NCBI RefSeq assembly: GCF_015291665.1 | Contig: NZ_CP030048.1 | Coordinates: forward strand, 3,782,001-3,846,000 | DNA from: Bradyrhizobium sp. CCBAU 53338 | Lineage (GTDB): Bacteria; Pseudomonadota; Alphaproteobacteria; Rhizobiales; Xanthobacteraceae | DNA: 64,000 nucleotides | Reading direction: 5' to 3' | Shown here: positions 62,278-64,000 of the stretch, piece after piece | Layout of the letters: each line of letters begins with the position of its first letter | How positions within the stretch are numbered: the first letter of the stretch is position 1 | Made by a program: the position numbers and the translations under genes | Notes under the pieces: model-generated | Database searches by the model: none | What the model was told of the DNA's origin: nothing | The model's input: only the letters and a program-made list of their open reading frames with translations

Positions 62278-62458
62278 TGTTCGGTTAGCTCACGGTTCGC
62301 CATATATACATCTGCTGATGATTCCCTAAAATCTATAAATTTTTGTTGCCATATCGATTTTGTGTAATAAAAGAGGTTTGTTGGTCGTGAAGGTGCGACC
62401 GTGATCAAGAAAGCCGCGCCCGGTCTTCCCGGAGAGTGGCCCGGTGGAGGAGTGCGTC

Positions 62459-63355
62459 ATGGCCCGGTTTCCGGTGACAGCGCTGCGCAGCGTCGATCTT
62501 GGCACGCCGGATCTGGATCGCTCCGTGCGGTTCTATTGCGACGTGTGGGGTCTCTCACTCGTCACGCAGGCGGCCGGATTCGTTTATCTGCGCGCGACCG
62601 GCAGCGACCATCACGTCGTCGCGCTCTATAAGAGTGAGTTGCCGGAGCTCGGTGCGGTCACCTTTCGCGTGGCGCGCGCGGACGATCTCGATTCCATCGC
62701 CGCCAAAGCGGGTGCCGAAGGCGCCCGGCTGATCCGTGGTCCAGCTCCCAACGATGCGCCCGATGGCGGCCTGATGATGGCCGTTCGCGTGCCGGAAGGC
62801 GGCATCCTGCGCTTCGTTCACGACGATGTCGGTCACGCGCCAGAGCCGTCGCAAGGCGATCGGCCCGAACGGCTCGCCCACGTCAATCTCAACAGCACGG
62901 ATGTCGATCGCTCAGCGGCCTTCTACGAACGGGCGCTCGGCTTTCAGCTCTCGGACCGCTCGAAGGCGATGGCGTTCGTCCGCTGCAACAGCGATCACCA
63001 TGCGGTCGTGATCGCCGACGCCGGGGTCAATGGACTCAATCACGTCGCCTTCCTGATGCCGAGCCTCGAAGTGGTGATGCGCGGTTCCGGGCGCATGATC
63101 GACGCGGGCTTTCCGATTGCCTGGGGCGTCGGTCGCCATGGACCCGGCGACAACGTGTTCTCCTACTTCATCGATCCGGTGGGGACCGTGATCGAATACA
63201 CCGCCGAGGTGCTGCAGGTCGACGACGGCTACGTCGTGCGGGGCCCGGATCATTGGGTCTGGCCACCCGGCCGCACCGATCAGTGGGGCATCGCGCCGCC
63301 CAAGGCCGATTGCGTCAAGGCTGCGCAATTGTCCGTTCGCTACGCCGTGCCGTGA
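62459..63355 (+). CDS. VOC family extradiol ring-cleavage dioxygenase
   Basis: Fe(II)-dependent type I extradiol dioxygenase fold of 298 residues. The ATG at 62459 follows GGAGGAG at 5 bases, stronger than the GTG at 62444. Two vicinal-oxygen-chelate modules are visible, starting ALRSVDLGTPDLDRSVRFYC and LAHVNLNSTDVDRSAAFYER. Metal ligands likely are His in LAHVNLN, His in GLNHVAFLMP and Glu in VIEYTAE. The exact catechol substrate is unknown. The stop overlaps the start of the FAD monooxygenase gene by four bases (GTGA), so the two proteins are coupled. Confidence 0.88.
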   Translation: MARFPVTALRSVDLGTPDLDRSVRFYCDVWGLSLVTQAAGFVYLRATGSDHHVVALYKSELPELGAVTFRVARADDLDSIAAKAGAEGARLIRGPAPNDAPDGGLMMAVRVPEGGILRFVHDDVGHAPEPSQGDRPERLAHVNLNSTDVDRSAAFYERALGFQLSDRSKAMAFVRCNSDHHAVVIADAGVNGLNHVAFLMPSLEVVMRGSGRMIDAGFPIAWGVGRHGPGDNVFSYFIDPVGTVIEYTAEVLQVDDGYVVRGPDHWVWPPGRTDQWGIAPPKADCVKAAQLSVRYAVP

Positions 63356-64000
63356 CCGCGACGTCCCGTCAACACGCAAACGAGGCTGCGAGGTCAGTGT
63401 CCGGTTCGACCAGCGCGAACGAGTTCCAGGTCGTCGTGGTGGGCTTCGGCCCGTCAGGCGCCGTCGCGGCCAGTCTGCTCGGCGCGGAGGGCATCCGATC
63501 GCTGGCCGTCGACCGCGACCGTGCGGTCTACGACAAGCCGCGCGCGATCGCGCTCGATCACGAGATCCTGCGGCTGTTCGACAATCTCGGTGTTGCCGAA
63601 CAGCTGCGCCCTTACATTGCGCCGTTCCCGGCTTCGGAACATTTCGGTGCGCGCGGCCAGTTGATCCGCCGCATCGACATGGTGAGCGAGCCGTATCCGC
63701 TCGGCTACACCCCCACCATGGTCTTCACCCAGCCGCCGGTCGAGGAGATCTTGCGCGCCCATGCGCGGTCCTATCCGTCGGTGGACGTGGAGCTTGGCAC
63801 AGAGCTCCGCAGGATCGAGCAGGCGCCTGATGGCGTGACGCTCGAGCTGCGCGGCGACCGGGGCACGCGCAACCTCACGGCGGACTATATCATCGCCTGC
63901 GACGGCGCATCGAGTTCGGTCCGCCGCCAGCTCGGGATCGGCTTTGACGATCTGGTCTTCGACGAGCCCTGGCTCGTCGTCGACCTCAGGGTCAACGTTT
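63352..64000 (+). CDS. FAD-dependent aromatic monooxygenase, MhpA-like (3' end cut by window edge)
   Basis: Flavoprotein hydroxylase; 216 residues are visible from the GTG at 63352. After a 25-residue leader the FAD-binding motif is VVVVGFGPSGAVAASLLGAE, then LAVDRDRAVYDKPRAIALDH, and the second signature YIIACDGASSSVRRQLGIG near 180. The closest known type is the 3-(3-hydroxyphenyl)propionate hydroxylase MhpA group. Together with the dioxygenase it fits a hydroxylation then ring-cleavage pathway of an aromatic acid. Confidence 0.9.
   Translation, partial: MTATSRQHANEAARSVSGSTSANEFQVVVVGFGPSGAVAASLLGAEGIRSLAVDRDRAVYDKPRAIALDHEILRLFDNLGVAEQLRPYIAPFPASEHFGARGQLIRRIDMVSEPYPLGYTPTMVFTQPPVEEILRAHARSYPSVDVELGTELRRIEQAPDGVTLELRGDRGTRNLTADYIIACDGASSSVRRQLGIGFDDLVFDEPWLVVDLRVNV

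Overview
The window is chromosomal DNA of high G+C from an alphaproteobacterium, most likely Bradyrhizobium or a close relative. Evidence: the E1-beta subunit of pyruvate dehydrogenase carries a lipoyl domain, lexA is preceded by a GTTC-N7-GTTC direct repeat, the order ppiD-trpD-trpC-moaC and tpiA-secG-pyrG-kdsA-eno-ftsB-pdh is typical of the order Hyphomicrobiales, and palindromic GTCATTCCGGG...CCGGAATGAC repeats of the Bradyrhizobium kind lie between genes. The genus assignment is from memory of these families, not from a search.

Layout. 1-4254 (minus): a CUT1-type sugar ABC importer (two permeases, one truncated by the window edge, and a Tat-exported binding protein) with a ROK-family regulator and its probable operator. 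4366-9131: citrate synthase with a clear terminator, glutamyl-tRNA synthetase, and divergent glutaminyl-tRNA synthetase. 9143-9948: two small conserved genes and a palindromic repeat. 9991-11978: a complete IS1595-family insertion sequence with 24-bp inverted repeats, an 8-bp target duplication (ATTCGGCC), a transposase and a three-gene cargo of unknown function. 12042-17439: comEC, two small genes, lexA, moeA. 17665-24705: a small gene, HAD phosphatase, FMN-dependent hydroxy-acid oxidase, CtpA-like protease, a large GGDEF/EAL signalling protein and a Flp pilin; this block separates moeA from moaC. 24714-28986 (minus): moaC, trpC, trpD, ppiD. 29210-34908 (plus): tpiA, secG, pyrG, a NIPSNAP protein, kdsA and an MFS exporter. 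35040-39639: chemoreceptor, a three-domain glutaminase, queF. 39752-44554: eno, three redox or hydrolase genes, ftsB. 44743-47646: a GAF/Fis regulator, aldehyde dehydrogenase and the relic of a glycerophosphodiesterase. 47901-54186: the pdh operon (E1alpha, E1beta, DUF5076, cytosine-deaminase-like enzyme, E2, small membrane protein, E3). 54252-58751: threonine-synthase-like enzyme, an orphan Bug-type binding protein, lytic transglycosylase. 59076-64000: adenylate/guanylate cyclase, two small genes, and a divergent GntR / extradiol-dioxygenase / FAD-monooxygenase cluster that runs off the window.

Most of the window is housekeeping: central carbon metabolism (tpiA, eno, pdh, gltA), translation, tryptophan, molybdopterin and nucleotide synthesis, envelope biogenesis and SOS control. 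The accessory parts are the sugar importer, the IS1595 element, the acetaldehyde/aldehyde module and the aromatic-degradation cluster.

The most noteworthy observation is the IS1595 element. Its right inverted repeat contains a near-consensus promoter (TTGACA-N17-TAGAAT) for the transposase, and the 5' leader can form a hairpin that covers the transposase ribosome binding site only in transcripts that enter from outside, a layout that parallels the read-through protection of IS10 and IS50. The left inverted repeat carries a similarly placed promoter-like sequence reading into the cargo genes.
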